From Bacteroides sp. (GTDB lineage: Bacteria; Bacteroidota; Bacteroidia; Bacteroidales; GCA-2748055): a stretch of 59,255 nt of DNA. Below the pieces are notes generated by a model, which saw only the letters and a program-made list of their open reading frames with translations, did no database searches and was not told where the DNA came from. The stretch is from contig DSEO01000261.1 of NCBI GenBank assembly GCA_011056635.1, forward strand, positions 1 to 59,255. Direction: 5' to 3'. Shown one piece after another: positions 8,760 to 17,641 of the stretch (position 1 is the stretch's first letter; each line of letters begins with the position of its first letter). The position numbers and the translations under genes were made by a program.

Positions 8760-8886
8760 GGGAGGAAAACCTAATCCGGATTGCCGGATCAGCCTTTTAC
8801 AAATGGGTCATCCCTGTTTGGTTGAACCATCTTCAGACGGAAGATGATCCTGATAGTGCAAAGGTTGCGCTCCCACTTTTTCGTCT
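8725..8886 (-). other. Structured non-coding block (candidate RNA element) between esterase and ffh
   Basis: No convincing gene occupies the 309 bases between 8623 and 8933. Five short inverted repeats stand in a row: 8730-8738/8751-8759; 8774-8779/8784-8789 (ATCCGG/CCGGAT); 8800-8807/8812-8820 (CAAA..GGG/CCC..TTTG); 8828-8834/8840-8846 (CATCTTC/GAAGATG); and 8856-8861/8865-8870. In addition CCCACTTT at 8872-8879 can pair with AAAGTGGG at 8750-8757, which would compete with the terminator hairpin. On the minus strand this is the layout of an attenuator or riboswitch, or of a small RNA ending in its own terminator. I did not recognise TPP, cobalamin, SAM, SRP, 6S or RNase P signatures. Strand is favoured, not proven. 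Confidence 0.5.
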
Positions 8887-8907
8887 GGCCGATTTTAGCT
8901 AATTTTG
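8877..8907 (+). promoter_or_regulatory. ffh promoter
   Basis: TAATTTTG (8900-8907) matches the -7 box TAnnTTTG. TTTT at 8877-8880 stands exactly 19 bases upstream, where TTTG would be expected. Transcription would start near 8914, leaving a short leader before ATG 8933. Confidence 0.6.
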
Positions 8908-8932
8908 CAGCTTTCAATTGAACCGGTAAGTG

Positions 8933-10270
8933 ATGTTTGAGAATTTATCAGAACGGCTGGAGCAATCCTTCCGAATGCTCAGGGGACAGGGGCGGATCAC
9001 CGAGATCAATGTGGCCGAGACCCTGAAGGATGTCAGGCGCGCCCTGCTTGATGCAGATGTGAATTTTAAAATTGCCAAGCAATTTACAGATGAGGTCAGG
9101 GAAGAGGCGCTCGGACAGAAAATCCTGGCAGCGGTCAAGCCGGGTGAAATGATGGTGAAAATCGTCCATGACCACCTGGCTTCGCTCATGGGAGAAGAGC
9201 ATGTGGAAATGGACCTGAAGGGCAACCCTTCCGTGGTGCTGATCGCCGGGTTGCAGGGTTCGGGAAAAACCACATTTGCCGGAAAACTCGCTTCGTTCCT
9301 CAAGAAGAAAAAAGGCAGAAACCCCCTGCTGGTGGCGGGAGACGTTTACAGGCCCGCTGCCATAGACCAGCTGAAGATCATCGGTGAACAGGTGCAGATC
9401 CCTGTATATACAGAGGACGGGAACAAAAATCCCGTGAAGATTGCGAAAGCTGCCGTCAGAGAAGCCAGGATGAAAGGATTCAATACGGTGATCATTGATA
9501 CGGCGGGACGCCTGGCCATTGATGAAGAGATGATGAATGAGATCACCGCCATCAAGGAAGCGGTCACCCCCCATGAGATTCTCTTCGTGGTGGATTCCAT
9601 GACGGGCCAGGATGCGGTGAACACAGCGAAGGAATTCAACGAAAGACTCGATTACGACGGGGTGGTCCTGACCAAACTGGACGGGGACACACGGGGGGGA
9701 GCAGCACTGTCGATCCGTTCGGTGGTCAACAAACCCATCAAATTCGTGGGGACCGGCGAGAAACTGGATGCCATGGATGTATTTCATCCCAAACGGATGG
9801 CGGACCGGATCCTCGGTATGGGTGATATCGTCTCCCTGGTAGAAAAAGCCCAGGAACAGTATGACCAGGAAGAAGCCAGGAAACTGCAGAAAAAGATTGC
9901 AAAAAACCAGTTTGATCTCACCGATTTCATGTCCCAGATCCAGCAGATCAAAAAAATGGGGAACATCAAAGATCTGGCTGCCATGATCCCAGGGGCAGGA
10001 AAAGCCCTGAAGAACCTGGACATGGATGACGATGCTTTCAAGGGCATCGAAGCGATCATCAATTCCATGACCCCCGAAGAACGTTCCGATCCTTCCCTTT
10101 TAAACGGGAGCCGCCGAAGAAGGATCGCAGAGGGAAGCGGCACCACGGTGCCGGAAGTGAACAGGCTTGTCAAACAATTTGGCGAAACCCGCAAAATGAT
10201 GAAGCTGATGACCTCCGGCAAAGGGAAAGCCATGGCCAGGGCCATGGGTCAGAAAATGCCGGGTATGTAA
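8933..10270 (+). CDS. ffh: Signal recognition particle protein Ffh (SRP54)
   Basis: GTPase subunit of the signal recognition particle. It binds signal sequences of nascent membrane proteins and, with FtsY, delivers ribosomes to the translocon. N domain (1-85), then G domain with the P-loop GLQGSGKTT near 105, DTAGRL, and TKLDGD, then the methionine-rich M domain (about 295-445) with MTPEER, the RRRRIAEGSGT RNA-binding helix and a Met-rich end (MMKLMTSGKG to MPGM). Length of 445 is normal. A GTG directly precedes the ATG; the ATG at 8933 gives the family start MFENLSERL. No SRP RNA gene was recognised in the window. Confidence 0.97.
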   Translation: MFENLSERLEQSFRMLRGQGRITEINVAETLKDVRRALLDADVNFKIAKQFTDEVREEALGQKILAAVKPGEMMVKIVHDHLASLMGEEHVEMDLKGNPSVVLIAGLQGSGKTTFAGKLASFLKKKKGRNPLLVAGDVYRPAAIDQLKIIGEQVQIPVYTEDGNKNPVKIAKAAVREARMKGFNTVIIDTAGRLAIDEEMMNEITAIKEAVTPHEILFVVDSMTGQDAVNTAKEFNERLDYDGVVLTKLDGDTRGGAALSIRSVVNKPIKFVGTGEKLDAMDVFHPKRMADRILGMGDIVSLVEKAQEQYDQEEARKLQKKIAKNQFDLTDFMSQIQQIKKMGNIKDLAAMIPGAGKALKNLDMDDDAFKGIEAIINSMTPEERSDPSLLNGSRRRRIAEGSGTTVPEVNRLVKQFGETRKMMKLMTSGKGKAMARAMGQKMPGM

Positions 10271-10303
10271 TCCCATTTAATCGAAGCCACAAATTTTTTA
10301 GCT

Positions 10304-11179
10304 ATGCAAATTATAGATGGTAAGGCCACTGCCAGAACGATCAAGGAAGAAATCAGGGCCGAAGTGGATGCAATGGTCTCCGCGTTTCAGCGCCGGCCCC
10401 ACCTGGCCGCGGTCCTGGTGGGTCACGACGGTGGCAGCGAAACCTATGTGGCTTATAAGATCAGGGATTGCGAAGAGGTGGGATTCCGGTCCACGCTCGT
10501 ACGCTTTGAAGATGATGTGCCCGGGAACGTGCTCTTCGGGAAGATCGATGAACTGAATCAGGATCACGAATTGGATGGTTTTATCGTGCAGCTACCCCTT
10601 CCGGATCATATCGACGAACAGCGGGTCATTGAAAGCATTGATCCATCGAAGGATGTGGACGGATTCCACCCGGTGAACGTGGGTCGGACCGTGATCGGTC
10701 TCCCCTCCTATGGGTCGGCCACTCCCTATGGCATCGTGGAACTGATCAAACGCTACCAGATCGAGACGACCGGCAAACATTGTGTCATTGTCGGCAGAAG
10801 CAACATCGTGGGCAGACCGCTGAGTATCCTCATGTCCCAGAAATCGATCAACGCAACGGTGACGGTGGCCCACAGCCGGACCAGGGACCTGGAGGCGCTC
10901 TGTGCCACAGCCGATATTCTCGTGGCCGCGCTTGGCTCGCCGGGTTTTGTGAAAGCCCATATGGTCAAGGAGGGAGCCGTGGTCATCGATGTGGGAACCA
11001 CACGGGTCCCCGCATCCGATACAAAATCAGGATTCCGTCTCAAAGGGGATGTGCTTTTCGAGGAGGTAGCCCCCAAATGCTCCTTCATCACTCCTGTTCC
11101 CGGTGGAGTGGGTCCCATGACCCGGGTGTCATTACTGACCAATACCCTGAAAGCGGCGAAGAAAAATATCCGGCACTGA
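10304..11179 (+). CDS. folD: Bifunctional methylene-THF dehydrogenase/cyclohydrolase FolD
   Basis: Interconverts methylene-, methenyl- and 10-formyl-tetrahydrofolate, supplying one-carbon units for purines and formyl-Met. The 291 residues hold the expected motifs: [14 protein letters not shown] with the active-site Tyr and Lys, [22 protein letters not shown], the Rossmann motif [11 protein letters not shown], and the C-terminal signature [12 protein letters not shown]. It starts 33 bases after ffh in the same direction, so it is probably cotranscribed. The next gene follows after 24 bases. Confidence 0.96.
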   Translation: MQIIDGKATARTIKEEIRAEVDAMVSAFQRRPHLAAVLVGHDGGSETYVAYKIRDCEEVGFRSTLVRFEDDVPGNVLFGKIDELNQDHELDGFIVQLPLPDHIDEQRVIESIDPSKDVDGFHPVNVGRTVIGLPSYGSATPYGIVELIKRYQIETTGKHCVIVGRSNIVGRPLSILMSQKSINATVTVAHSRTRDLEALCATADILVAALGSPGFVKAHMVKEGAVVIDVGTTRVPASDTKSGFRLKGDVLFEEVAPKCSFITPVPGGVGPMTRVSLLTNTLKAAKKNIRH

Positions 11180-11203
11180 CCTTGCGTTATTCAGAAGAGT
11201 GTT

Positions 11204-13021
11204 ATGAAGCGTTTATTTTCTTTCCTAATGGTCCTCGGGACCCTGATGAATGTATTGGGCCAATCACAACAGCAGGATCCGTTCACCAACGAATCGGCCC
11301 GGGAATATGTGAAAGATTTCACGGAACGGAGTTTCCTCTGGCGGTCCGGGCAGGAATGGCTGCGAAGCGATCTGGAGCGATTGTTCCAGCATGCGGAAGA
11401 GCCATTTGACAGTGTGAAACAAAGGATTGCCGGATTTGATTTTGCATCTGTGGATGTGACAATCAAAGATTTTCTGATCAGGGATTCGATGGAGATCAAA
11501 TGGTTGAATGATTCCACCTTCATCATTGACTCCCTGGGCTGGAATACCGATCTGTTTCTTTTTGCCGATACGCTTTCAGATCTCAACCTGGTTTCCGATT
11601 CCTTGCCCGCTCAACCGGGACTGCCGGATACATTCCCGGTGACAAAGATCGACACTGCCGCACTGGAAGCACTTGGCGTGCCCATGTACCTGTATTCAGG
11701 GAACCGGATCATTCCCGGATTGGACGACCCTGCACGCCGGAGATCGGCAAGTATTGCAGCCGGATCGCATTCCATTGTGTTCACCGATACCCTCTCCCTC
11801 TGGGTTGCTGATACGGATTCACCCTTCCGGATTGTTGGCGGGGAACATCAGCTTGATTCACTGCAGATCGCAGTGGAAACGCTGCTGTTCCATACAGAAA
11901 AGCGGGATTCCACCCGGCTGATAATCAATGACATGTTTGGAGGCAGAACGCCTTTCTGGCTAACTACCGGGAAAGATGATTTTTACCGGTTCTGGGTGAA
12001 AAATGACAGGAGCGATTCCATCACACTGTGGATTGGCAATCCCGGAAGAAACGAGATCAGCCTGCTGCTTGAAGATGCCATCGATGTGAACCGCCTGGCG
12101 ACAGAATACCCCGAACACATTCCGGTCAGGCTCAGGGAACCTGCCAGGTCGCTGGAGAAGATGGAGCCTTTAAAGCCCGATCCTGTTTCATGGGATTATG
12201 AGCTGGCCAGTGCTTTAGCGTTTAACCAGACATACCTCTCAAACTGGTCCAAAGGGGGAGAAAATTCCCTCTCCAGCATGTTCGACATTTCGGGTACGGC
12301 CACTTACACCAACAGGGATGCGAAGACACAGTGGATCAATGAAGCCAGACTGAAGTACGGCACACTGATCACCGAGGAGCACGGGCTGAGAAAGAATACC
12401 GACCAGTTTGAACTCAATTCGCAGATGAACAAGAATGCCAGGGGAAAATTTGATCTGAGTGCTGTTTTCTACATGAAGAACCAGATTGCACGGGGCTACA
12501 GTTATCCCAATGATTCGGTGGTGGTTTCAAAATTCCTCAACCCGGCTACCCTTACCGTGGGCCTCGGGGTGGATTACAAACCTTTCAAGCACACATCCAT
12601 CAACCTGGCCCCGCTTTCCTATAAGAACACTTTCGTCCTGGACACAGCACAGATCGATCAGACAAAGCACGGGATCCCTGAGGAAAAACGTGCCAAGCAG
12701 GAGATGGGAACCCAGGTATTGATCAAAAACAGGATCAGTCCCATGGAGGACATGACCATCTTTAATTCCGTCAGGCTCTTTTCCAATTATCTCAATAAAC
12801 CGCAGAATATTGACGTGGACTGGGAAATGGTCCTTGACCAGAAGATCAGCTGGTTCTTTACGGTACGGCTTAACCTCCACCTGATCTACGATGATGATGT
12901 CCGTTTTCCGGTGTACGACAGTAACGACCAGCCTGTCCTTCTTCCCGACGGAACCGAGAAAAAATCACCGAAAGCGCAATTCAAGGAATTTGTGGGTCTG
13001 TCCCTCCTCGTTAAATTCTGA
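11204..13021 (+). CDS. DUF3078 outer-membrane beta-barrel protein with long N-terminal extension
   Basis: Exported protein of unknown function. A signal peptide (MKRLFSFLMVLGTLMNVLGQ) is followed by about 310 residues rich in Asp/Ser and short beta strands with no family I recognise. The C-terminal half (about 330-605) carries the DUF3078 pattern: ALAFNQTYLSNWSKGGENS near 335, alternating aromatic beta strands, and a final strand LSLLVKF ending in Phe, which fits outer-membrane barrel assembly. DUF3078 proteins are common in Bacteroidota and usually shorter, so the N-terminal part is an extra module. It lies 24 bases after folD and converges on the TPR gene. Confidence 0.8.
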   Translation: MKRLFSFLMVLGTLMNVLGQSQQQDPFTNESAREYVKDFTERSFLWRSGQEWLRSDLERLFQHAEEPFDSVKQRIAGFDFASVDVTIKDFLIRDSMEIKWLNDSTFIIDSLGWNTDLFLFADTLSDLNLVSDSLPAQPGLPDTFPVTKIDTAALEALGVPMYLYSGNRIIPGLDDPARRRSASIAAGSHSIVFTDTLSLWVADTDSPFRIVGGEHQLDSLQIAVETLLFHTEKRDSTRLIINDMFGGRTPFWLTTGKDDFYRFWVKNDRSDSITLWIGNPGRNEISLLLEDAIDVNRLATEYPEHIPVRLREPARSLEKMEPLKPDPVSWDYELASALAFNQTYLSNWSKGGENSLSSMFDISGTATYTNRDAKTQWINEARLKYGTLITEEHGLRKNTDQFELNSQMNKNARGKFDLSAVFYMKNQIARGYSYPNDSVVVSKFLNPATLTVGLGVDYKPFKHTSINLAPLSYKNTFVLDTAQIDQTKHGIPEEKRAKQEMGTQVLIKNRISPMEDMTIFNSVRLFSNYLNKPQNIDVDWEMVLDQKISWFFTVRLNLHLIYDDDVRFPVYDSNDQPVLLPDGTEKKSPKAQFKEFVGLSLLVKF

Positions 13022-13024
13022 ACA

Positions 13025-13044
13025 GCCGGGAAGATTTCCCCGGC
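13025..13044. terminator. Hairpin between convergent DUF3078 and TPR genes
   Basis: GCCGGG (13025-13030) and CCCGGC (13039-13044) pair around an 8-base loop in the 32-base gap between two converging genes. No T-run follows on either strand, so the terminator role is inferred from location. Confidence 0.35.
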
Positions 13045-13053
13045 GAGGGGCCT

Positions 13054-14205
13054 TCAGTCCAGGAGAAGCTCCAGGGATTTTTGTTTCCCGGTCATCTGCA
13101 GATGGTAATACAGCTGGTACAGTTTTTCGATGGTGGGTTTATGTCCTGGATCCATTTCATGGGCCTTTTCGAGCCACTGTATCGCTTCCGTGAAACTGGC
13201 CCGCGCCCTGTCCCTTTCAGACTGATAAGCAGCATTGTTCCTGATATGCCGTGCATTTTCATTGATGGCCACACCGATGTTGTAATGCGATATGCCCAGG
13301 TGATACAGGATCATCGGTTCGGCCGGGTCGAGTTCGCTCGCCTTAGTAAGCAGTCTGATTGCCTTGTCATATTCGCCCGTCTTCTGGTGAACCAGTCCGC
13401 AGGTCCATGGAAAGACAGCATTCTCCGGCTTACTGACCATGGCGCTGTCCAGCAGCCGGACGGCATCCTGTGTGCGGTGACTGTTCATGAGGAAATCAAC
13501 CAGTTCGAGGACAATGGTCTGATCATGGTCATACCGGTCCACGCCATCCGCGAGTACCTCTTCGGCCATCAGGGAGTCTCCTGTCTCGAGATAGATACGA
13601 TACAGGAGCAGGGCGATATCGGGAGCGTATCCGTCGCCGTTGAGCCCCGTGAAATAGCTGATCGCCTTTTCCCAGTTTCCGCTTTCGTATGCGGCCAGCG
13701 CCGTATTATAGACCAGGCTGGTATCCGTTTCTGCGGAAAGCAGGGAACTCTTGCTTAAAAGCAGGGCCTGTTCGAACGCATCCAGGGCGTTCTGGTATTC
13801 CTTCTGTCTGTAAAGTCTTTCCCCCAGTTTCTGAAAATCATTGACAAGCTGATAATACTGCGTGGATATCACCGAATGAAGCCTGCTCCTTTTGTCCAGC
13901 TCCAGTGCTTTTTCATAAGCATCGTAGGCCACGAACAGTTGATCCGGGTAAAGGGCTGTTTTTTCCTTTTCATTCTTCTCAAAACCCGCCTCAAAGGCTT
14001 TCTGACAGAGCAATCCCTTGGCGTAATAAGTCCTGTGCCACCTGGAAGTCTTATCGTTCCAGATCGCTAGCTCGATCGCTTCCTTGGCATCCTCGTATTT
14101 CCCGGCTTCGATCAGCTGAAAAACAGAGATCACCCTGCTTTTCTGCGCGATCGCCCCCACAGAAAATCCCAGCACAAAAGCGGATAGGATGAATTTCCTG
14201 ATCAT
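13054..14205 (-). CDS. Exported TPR-repeat protein
   Basis: Periplasmic or membrane-associated protein of 383 residues with a signal peptide (MIRKFILSAFVLGFSVGAIAQ) and about eight tetratricopeptide repeats, a helical scaffold for protein-protein contacts. Clear repeat cores include YQNALDAFEQALLLS, GEYDKAIRLLTKASELDPAEP and ARASFTEAIQWLEKAHEMDPG. Nothing catalytic is visible. It starts 10 bases after argS on the same strand, so it is likely in the argS transcript; no functional link to arginine charging is implied. Confidence 0.8.
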   Translation of the reverse strand: MIRKFILSAFVLGFSVGAIAQKSRVISVFQLIEAGKYEDAKEAIELAIWNDKTSRWHRTYYAKGLLCQKAFEAGFEKNEKEKTALYPDQLFVAYDAYEKALELDKRSRLHSVISTQYYQLVNDFQKLGERLYRQKEYQNALDAFEQALLLSKSSLLSAETDTSLVYNTALAAYESGNWEKAISYFTGLNGDGYAPDIALLLYRIYLETGDSLMAEEVLADGVDRYDHDQTIVLELVDFLMNSHRTQDAVRLLDSAMVSKPENAVFPWTCGLVHQKTGEYDKAIRLLTKASELDPAEPMILYHLGISHYNIGVAINENARHIRNNAAYQSERDRARASFTEAIQWLEKAHEMDPGHKPTIEKLYQLYYHLQMTGKQKSLELLLD

Positions 14206-14215
14206 GCCTGCTGTC

Positions 14216-15997
14216 TTACATTCGCTCGGGCACTTCTATGCCCATCAAATCCATCCCTGACCGGATAATCTGCCCGACCACCCTGACCAGCAGCAGCCTG
14301 GTGGAAACCTGATCCTGGCTTTCGGCACCCAGGATGCTGTAATCGTGGTAGAACTGATTGAACTCCCTGGACAAATCGTACAGGAAATTGGCAATCAGGG
14401 ACGGGTTAAGCGTATCTGCTGATTCGGTAATGATCTCGGGGAAATCGTGGATCATCCGGATCAGAAGGATCTCCTTTTCATTCAGATCCTGCCCCCCCAC
14501 TTTCATGTCAACATTCTTGCTTTTTCGCAGAACGCTCTGAATACGCGCATAGGTATACTGGATAAAAGGTCCTGTGTTTCCATTAAAATCAATGGATTCT
14601 GCAGGATCGAAGGTCATGTTCTTCTTCGGGTCCACCTTCAGAATAAAATACTTCAGGGCACCCATTCCCACCTGCCTGCAAATCCGGTCGCGCTCCTTAT
14701 CACTGTAACCCTCCAGCTTTCCCAGCTCTTCCGACATCGAGCGGGCGGTAGTTTCCATCTCGTCCATGAGATCATCCGCATCCACCACGGTACCTTCCCG
14801 TGATTTCATTTTACCTTCCGGCAGTTCCACCATGCCATAGGACAGATGGTAGAGCCGGTCCGCCCATTTGAACCCCAGTTTTTTCAGGATGAGAGCAAGC
14901 ACCCGGAAATGATAATTCTGTTCATTCCCGACCACGTAGATATGTGTGTCGAAGGGATATTCGCTGTAGCGCTGATGGGCGGTCCCCACATCCTGCGTCA
15001 TATAGACGGAAGTCCCGTCCGACCGCAGCAGCAATTTATGGTCCAGTCCCTCCGCGGTCAAATCCGCCCACACCGACCCGTCCGGCTTCCGGTAAAGTAC
15101 CCCTTCCTCTAGTCCCTTCAATATGATTTCCTTGCCGAACTTGTAAGTCTCCGACTCATAATAGGTGGTATCGAATTCAACCCCCAGCCGCCTGTAAGTT
15201 TTGTCAAATCCTTCGTATACCCAGCCGTTCATTTCTTCCCACAGGGCCCTCACCCCGGGATCCTCATTTTCCCATTTCCGAAGCATTTCCCTGGCTTCTT
15301 CCATGATTGGGGCCCGGGATTCCGCCTCTTTACGGGCATTTCCTTCTGCAACCAAAGCCTCCACCTCGCGCTTATAAGCCTGCTCAAACAGTACATAATA
15401 TTTGCCCACAAGGTGGTCGCCTTTGATGCCAGACGAGACGGGCGTTTCACCACCACCCCACTTCTGCCAGGCCAGCATGGACTTGCAGATGTGGATCCCG
15501 CGGTCGTTGACCAGGTTCACCTTCTTCACCTCCCGTCCTCCTGCTTCCATGATCTTTGAAATGGAATATCCCAGCAGGTTATTCCTGATGTGCCCCAGGT
15601 GAAGGGGTTTGTTTGTGTTGGGCGATGAGAATTCGACCATGACACGGGCAGATTCCGGGGAAACTTCACTGAAACCATACCGGGGAGTGCACATTTCCCC
15701 GCTCAGCTGTTGCTTCCAGTAAAACTGCGACACGGTAAGGTTCAGGAAACCTTTGATCACTTCAAAACCGGAAAGCATCTCCGAATGGTCCACCATGTAT
15801 CTGCCCAATTCATTGCCGGTTTGCTCGGGTGAGCGACCTGAATAGCCAAGCAACGGAAAGACAACCAGGGTGAAATCCCCTGCGAATTCCCTGCGGGTTT
15901 TCTGGATCTGAATATTTTCCCCGGGTACGCTCGCACCCCACAGGTCACGGACCGCGTCCGCAGCCCTGAATTGGATGATCTGGTCGATTCGCTGCAT
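14216..15997 (-). CDS. argS: Arginyl-tRNA synthetase
   Basis: Class I synthetase that charges tRNA-Arg. The protein (593 residues from ATG 15997) has the N-terminal additional domain, the HIGH-type motif as HLGHIRN, the KMSKS-type loop as KMKSREGTVV (a shortened variant that is normal in ArgRS), and the DALR anticodon-binding domain at the end (YTYARIQSV to IEVPERM). A GTG at 16003 would add two residues; ATG 15997 is preferred. A -7 box 20 bases upstream supports a short leader. A tRNA-Arg gene is also present at the right edge of the window. Confidence 0.96.
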   Translation of the reverse strand: MQRIDQIIQFRAADAVRDLWGASVPGENIQIQKTRREFAGDFTLVVFPLLGYSGRSPEQTGNELGRYMVDHSEMLSGFEVIKGFLNLTVSQFYWKQQLSGEMCTPRYGFSEVSPESARVMVEFSSPNTNKPLHLGHIRNNLLGYSISKIMEAGGREVKKVNLVNDRGIHICKSMLAWQKWGGGETPVSSGIKGDHLVGKYYVLFEQAYKREVEALVAEGNARKEAESRAPIMEEAREMLRKWENEDPGVRALWEEMNGWVYEGFDKTYRRLGVEFDTTYYESETYKFGKEIILKGLEEGVLYRKPDGSVWADLTAEGLDHKLLLRSDGTSVYMTQDVGTAHQRYSEYPFDTHIYVVGNEQNYHFRVLALILKKLGFKWADRLYHLSYGMVELPEGKMKSREGTVVDADDLMDEMETTARSMSEELGKLEGYSDKERDRICRQVGMGALKYFILKVDPKKNMTFDPAESIDFNGNTGPFIQYTYARIQSVLRKSKNVDMKVGGQDLNEKEILLIRMIHDFPEIITESADTLNPSLIANFLYDLSREFNQFYHDYSILGAESQDQVSTRLLLVRVVGQIIRSGMDLMGIEVPERM

Positions 15998-16017
15998 ATG
16001 CACTGGATGTTGAGGAG

Positions 16018-16025
16018 CAAAGATA
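16018..16025 (-). promoter_or_regulatory. argS -7 promoter box
   Basis: On the minus strand TATCTTTG (TAnnTTTG) ends about 20 bases before the argS ATG. The place for the -33 box falls inside a strong hairpin (16031-16058) and shows no TTTG. Confidence 0.5.
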
Positions 16026-16058
16026 AAAAAAGATCCCCCGACTGGCGCCGGGGGATCT
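16025..16058 (-). terminator. Strong Rho-independent terminator on the minus strand, just upstream of argS
   Basis: Perfect 10-bp stem AGATCCCCCG (16031-16040) / CGGGGGATCT (16049-16058) with loop ACTGGCGC, followed on the minus strand by TTTTTT. No gene is seen that it would terminate, because the next gene to the right (16273) is on the plus strand. Confidence 0.65.
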
Positions 16059-16272
16059 TAAAACTAAACTAACCCTAAAACTAAATCTATGAAAAGAAAT
16101 GTAGAGAAAAGAACGAAATTATCTAATTGATAATCAATAAACTCTCTTCAACTTATACAACGCACTTTGCCTTCATTTTGTTGCATTGACCCTCAAAAAA
16201 AAGTACTAAAAAATGTTAATATTTTTACTTTATCTTTAACTCTTGGACTACAGAACCCGTTGAAGGTTTAAC
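16059..16272 (+). other. AT-rich leader-like region with a 13-codon ORF and palindrome
   Basis: No full gene. Repeated CTAAA/CCCTAAAA words (16060-16087) lead to an ATG at 16089 that opens a 13-codon frame (MKRNVEKRTKLSN, stop 16128-16130). A perfect palindrome ATTGAT-A-ATCAAT follows at 16126-16138. From memory, similar 'ctaaactaaccctaaaactaa-ATG' leaders precede SusC-type genes in this phylum, but no such gene follows here. It may be a remnant leader or a small transcript. Confidence 0.3.
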
Positions 16273-17388
16273 ATGCCGGTAAAATACTTGCATATTGTTT
16301 CTTTCAATGTGCCTTACCCGCCCGACTATGGGGGCGTGATTGACGTGTACCATAAGATACGGGCCCTGAAGGATGCCGGAATTCATGTGATCCTGCATTG
16401 TTTTGCCTATGGTCGCCAGCCTGTCAGAGAACTTGAGGAAGTCTGCCTGAAGGTCCATTATTATCCCCGGAAAACCGGAGTGAAATATTTTCTCAGGCGT
16501 ACACCCTACATTGTAGCTACCAGAACATCAAAATCTATGCCAGAAAACCTTCTGGAAGATTCATTTCCCGTCCTGTTTGAGGGGCTTCATTCCACTTCCT
16601 TGCTTGACCTGTGTGCAGATGCGGGTAAAAAGGTGTTTGTGAGGACCCACAATATCGAACACCTGTACTACCGGTTTCTGTCACGGAGCGAAACAAATCC
16701 GTTCAGGAAAATATTCCTGTGGAGCGAATCCATCAAACTGCTCCGTTATGAGCCCATCCTGGAACGTGCGGATCATATTCTGTGCATTGCAAAACATGAA
16801 ACCGCATATTTCAGTGAAAAATATCACGATGCGATATTCATTCCCGCCTTTCACAGGTTTGATGAAGTGACCTGTCTCACCGGAAGCGGTGATTATATCC
16901 TTTTTCACGGGAACCTGAGCGTGCCGGAAAACTCCGCCGCATTCCTGGAACTGGCCAGAAACGTGCTGTCCCGCACCCGGATCCCGGTCAAGGTGGCCGG
17001 GAAAGATCCGCCGGAAGTGTTTCTGCGCCAGACGGCCAGGTACCCGAATGTGACTGTTATTGCAAATCCCCCGGATACGCAAATGGACAGCCTGATTCAG
17101 AATGCACATATCAATCTTTTGTTTACCGCGCAGCCCACGGGGATCAAGTTGAAACTGCTGCATGCCCTCTATGCGGGCCGGCACTGTGTGGTCAATCGCC
17201 CGATGATCGAGGGAACGGCACTGGAAAATCTCTGTCACCCGGTGGATACGGCTGAACAGACCCTTGCCATACTCCATAAGCTGATGGGGATCTCATTCTC
17301 TGAATCCCGGATCCGGGAGCGAACAATAGCACTGGCGGATTACTCCAACAGGGTCAGTGCAGACAAAATCATCAGGCTCCTCAGCTGA
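16273..17388 (+). CDS. Glycosyltransferase, GT4-like
   Basis: Cytoplasmic or membrane-peripheral glycosyltransferase of 371 residues with a GT-B two-domain layout, probably acting on surface polysaccharide or lipid-linked sugar. The N-terminal domain opens with YLHIVSFNVPYPPDYGGVIDVY, the typical glycine-rich start of GT4 enzymes, followed by RTHNIEHLYY. The C-terminal domain contains ILFHGNLSVPENSAAF, KVAGKDPP and the donor-site region LIQNAHINLLFTAQPTGIKLKLLHALYAGRHCVVN, where the Glu of the usual E-x7-E motif is replaced (GIKLKLLHAL). Donor and acceptor cannot be told. It stands alone, ending 8 bases inside the next convergent gene. Confidence 0.8.
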   Translation: MPVKYLHIVSFNVPYPPDYGGVIDVYHKIRALKDAGIHVILHCFAYGRQPVRELEEVCLKVHYYPRKTGVKYFLRRTPYIVATRTSKSMPENLLEDSFPVLFEGLHSTSLLDLCADAGKKVFVRTHNIEHLYYRFLSRSETNPFRKIFLWSESIKLLRYEPILERADHILCIAKHETAYFSEKYHDAIFIPAFHRFDEVTCLTGSGDYILFHGNLSVPENSAAFLELARNVLSRTRIPVKVAGKDPPEVFLRQTARYPNVTVIANPPDTQMDSLIQNAHINLLFTAQPTGIKLKLLHALYAGRHCVVNRPMIEGTALENLCHPVDTAEQTLAILHKLMGISFSESRIRERTIALADYSNRVSADKIIRLLS

Positions 17389-17608
17389 GAGGCTCTTCAT
17401 CCCTTCGATCCACACGCTCGGGCCTGTCCAGTATGGAAAATATCAGCACGATCACGGCAGCTGCGGCCAGGATGACCATCAGTGATTTAAACATGCGGGC
17501 GATCAGATATTCAATATCCACGATCTCCCAGATACCCAGGATGGCGATCACCGAGAAGAGCAGTACAAGAATGGACAGGGTATACGCAATGATCTTTTTG
17601 ACTTTCAT
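17381..17608 (-). CDS. Small two-helix membrane protein, unknown
   Basis: 75-residue protein with two hydrophobic helices (about 4-27, IIAYTLSILVLLFSVIAILGI, and 43-60, LMVILAAAAVIVLIFSIL) and a charged C-terminus (RPERVDRRDEEPLS). Function unknown. It is the last gene of the minus-strand run that includes the ABC importer, 33 bases after the ATPase stop, so cotranscription is possible. Its 3' end overlaps the glycosyltransferase by 8 bases. Confidence 0.55.
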   Translation of the reverse strand: MKVKKIIAYTLSILVLLFSVIAILGIWEIVDIEYLIARMFKSLMVILAAAAVIVLIFSILDRPERVDRRDEEPLS

Positions 17609-17641
17609 TTCAGTTTTTTTTTGCCCGGTTAAATTACTGAA

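Noticed and set aside
8750..8800. Possible TPP riboswitch, because CCTAATCCGGATTGCCGGATCA recalls the family's conserved CTGATC..GG core
   Set aside because: The CUGAGA element and the UAAU-x-CC-GCG-AGGGA part are missing, and the match falls in a simple palindrome.
8725..8886. SRP RNA gene next to ffh
   Set aside because: The conserved SRP domain IV loop (GGTC..GGAAGGAAGCAGCC type) is absent on both strands.
8612..8902. Plus-strand 96-codon frame across the hairpin block before ffh
   Set aside because: No family pattern, starts inside the esterase gene, and is better explained by RNA-like inverted repeats.
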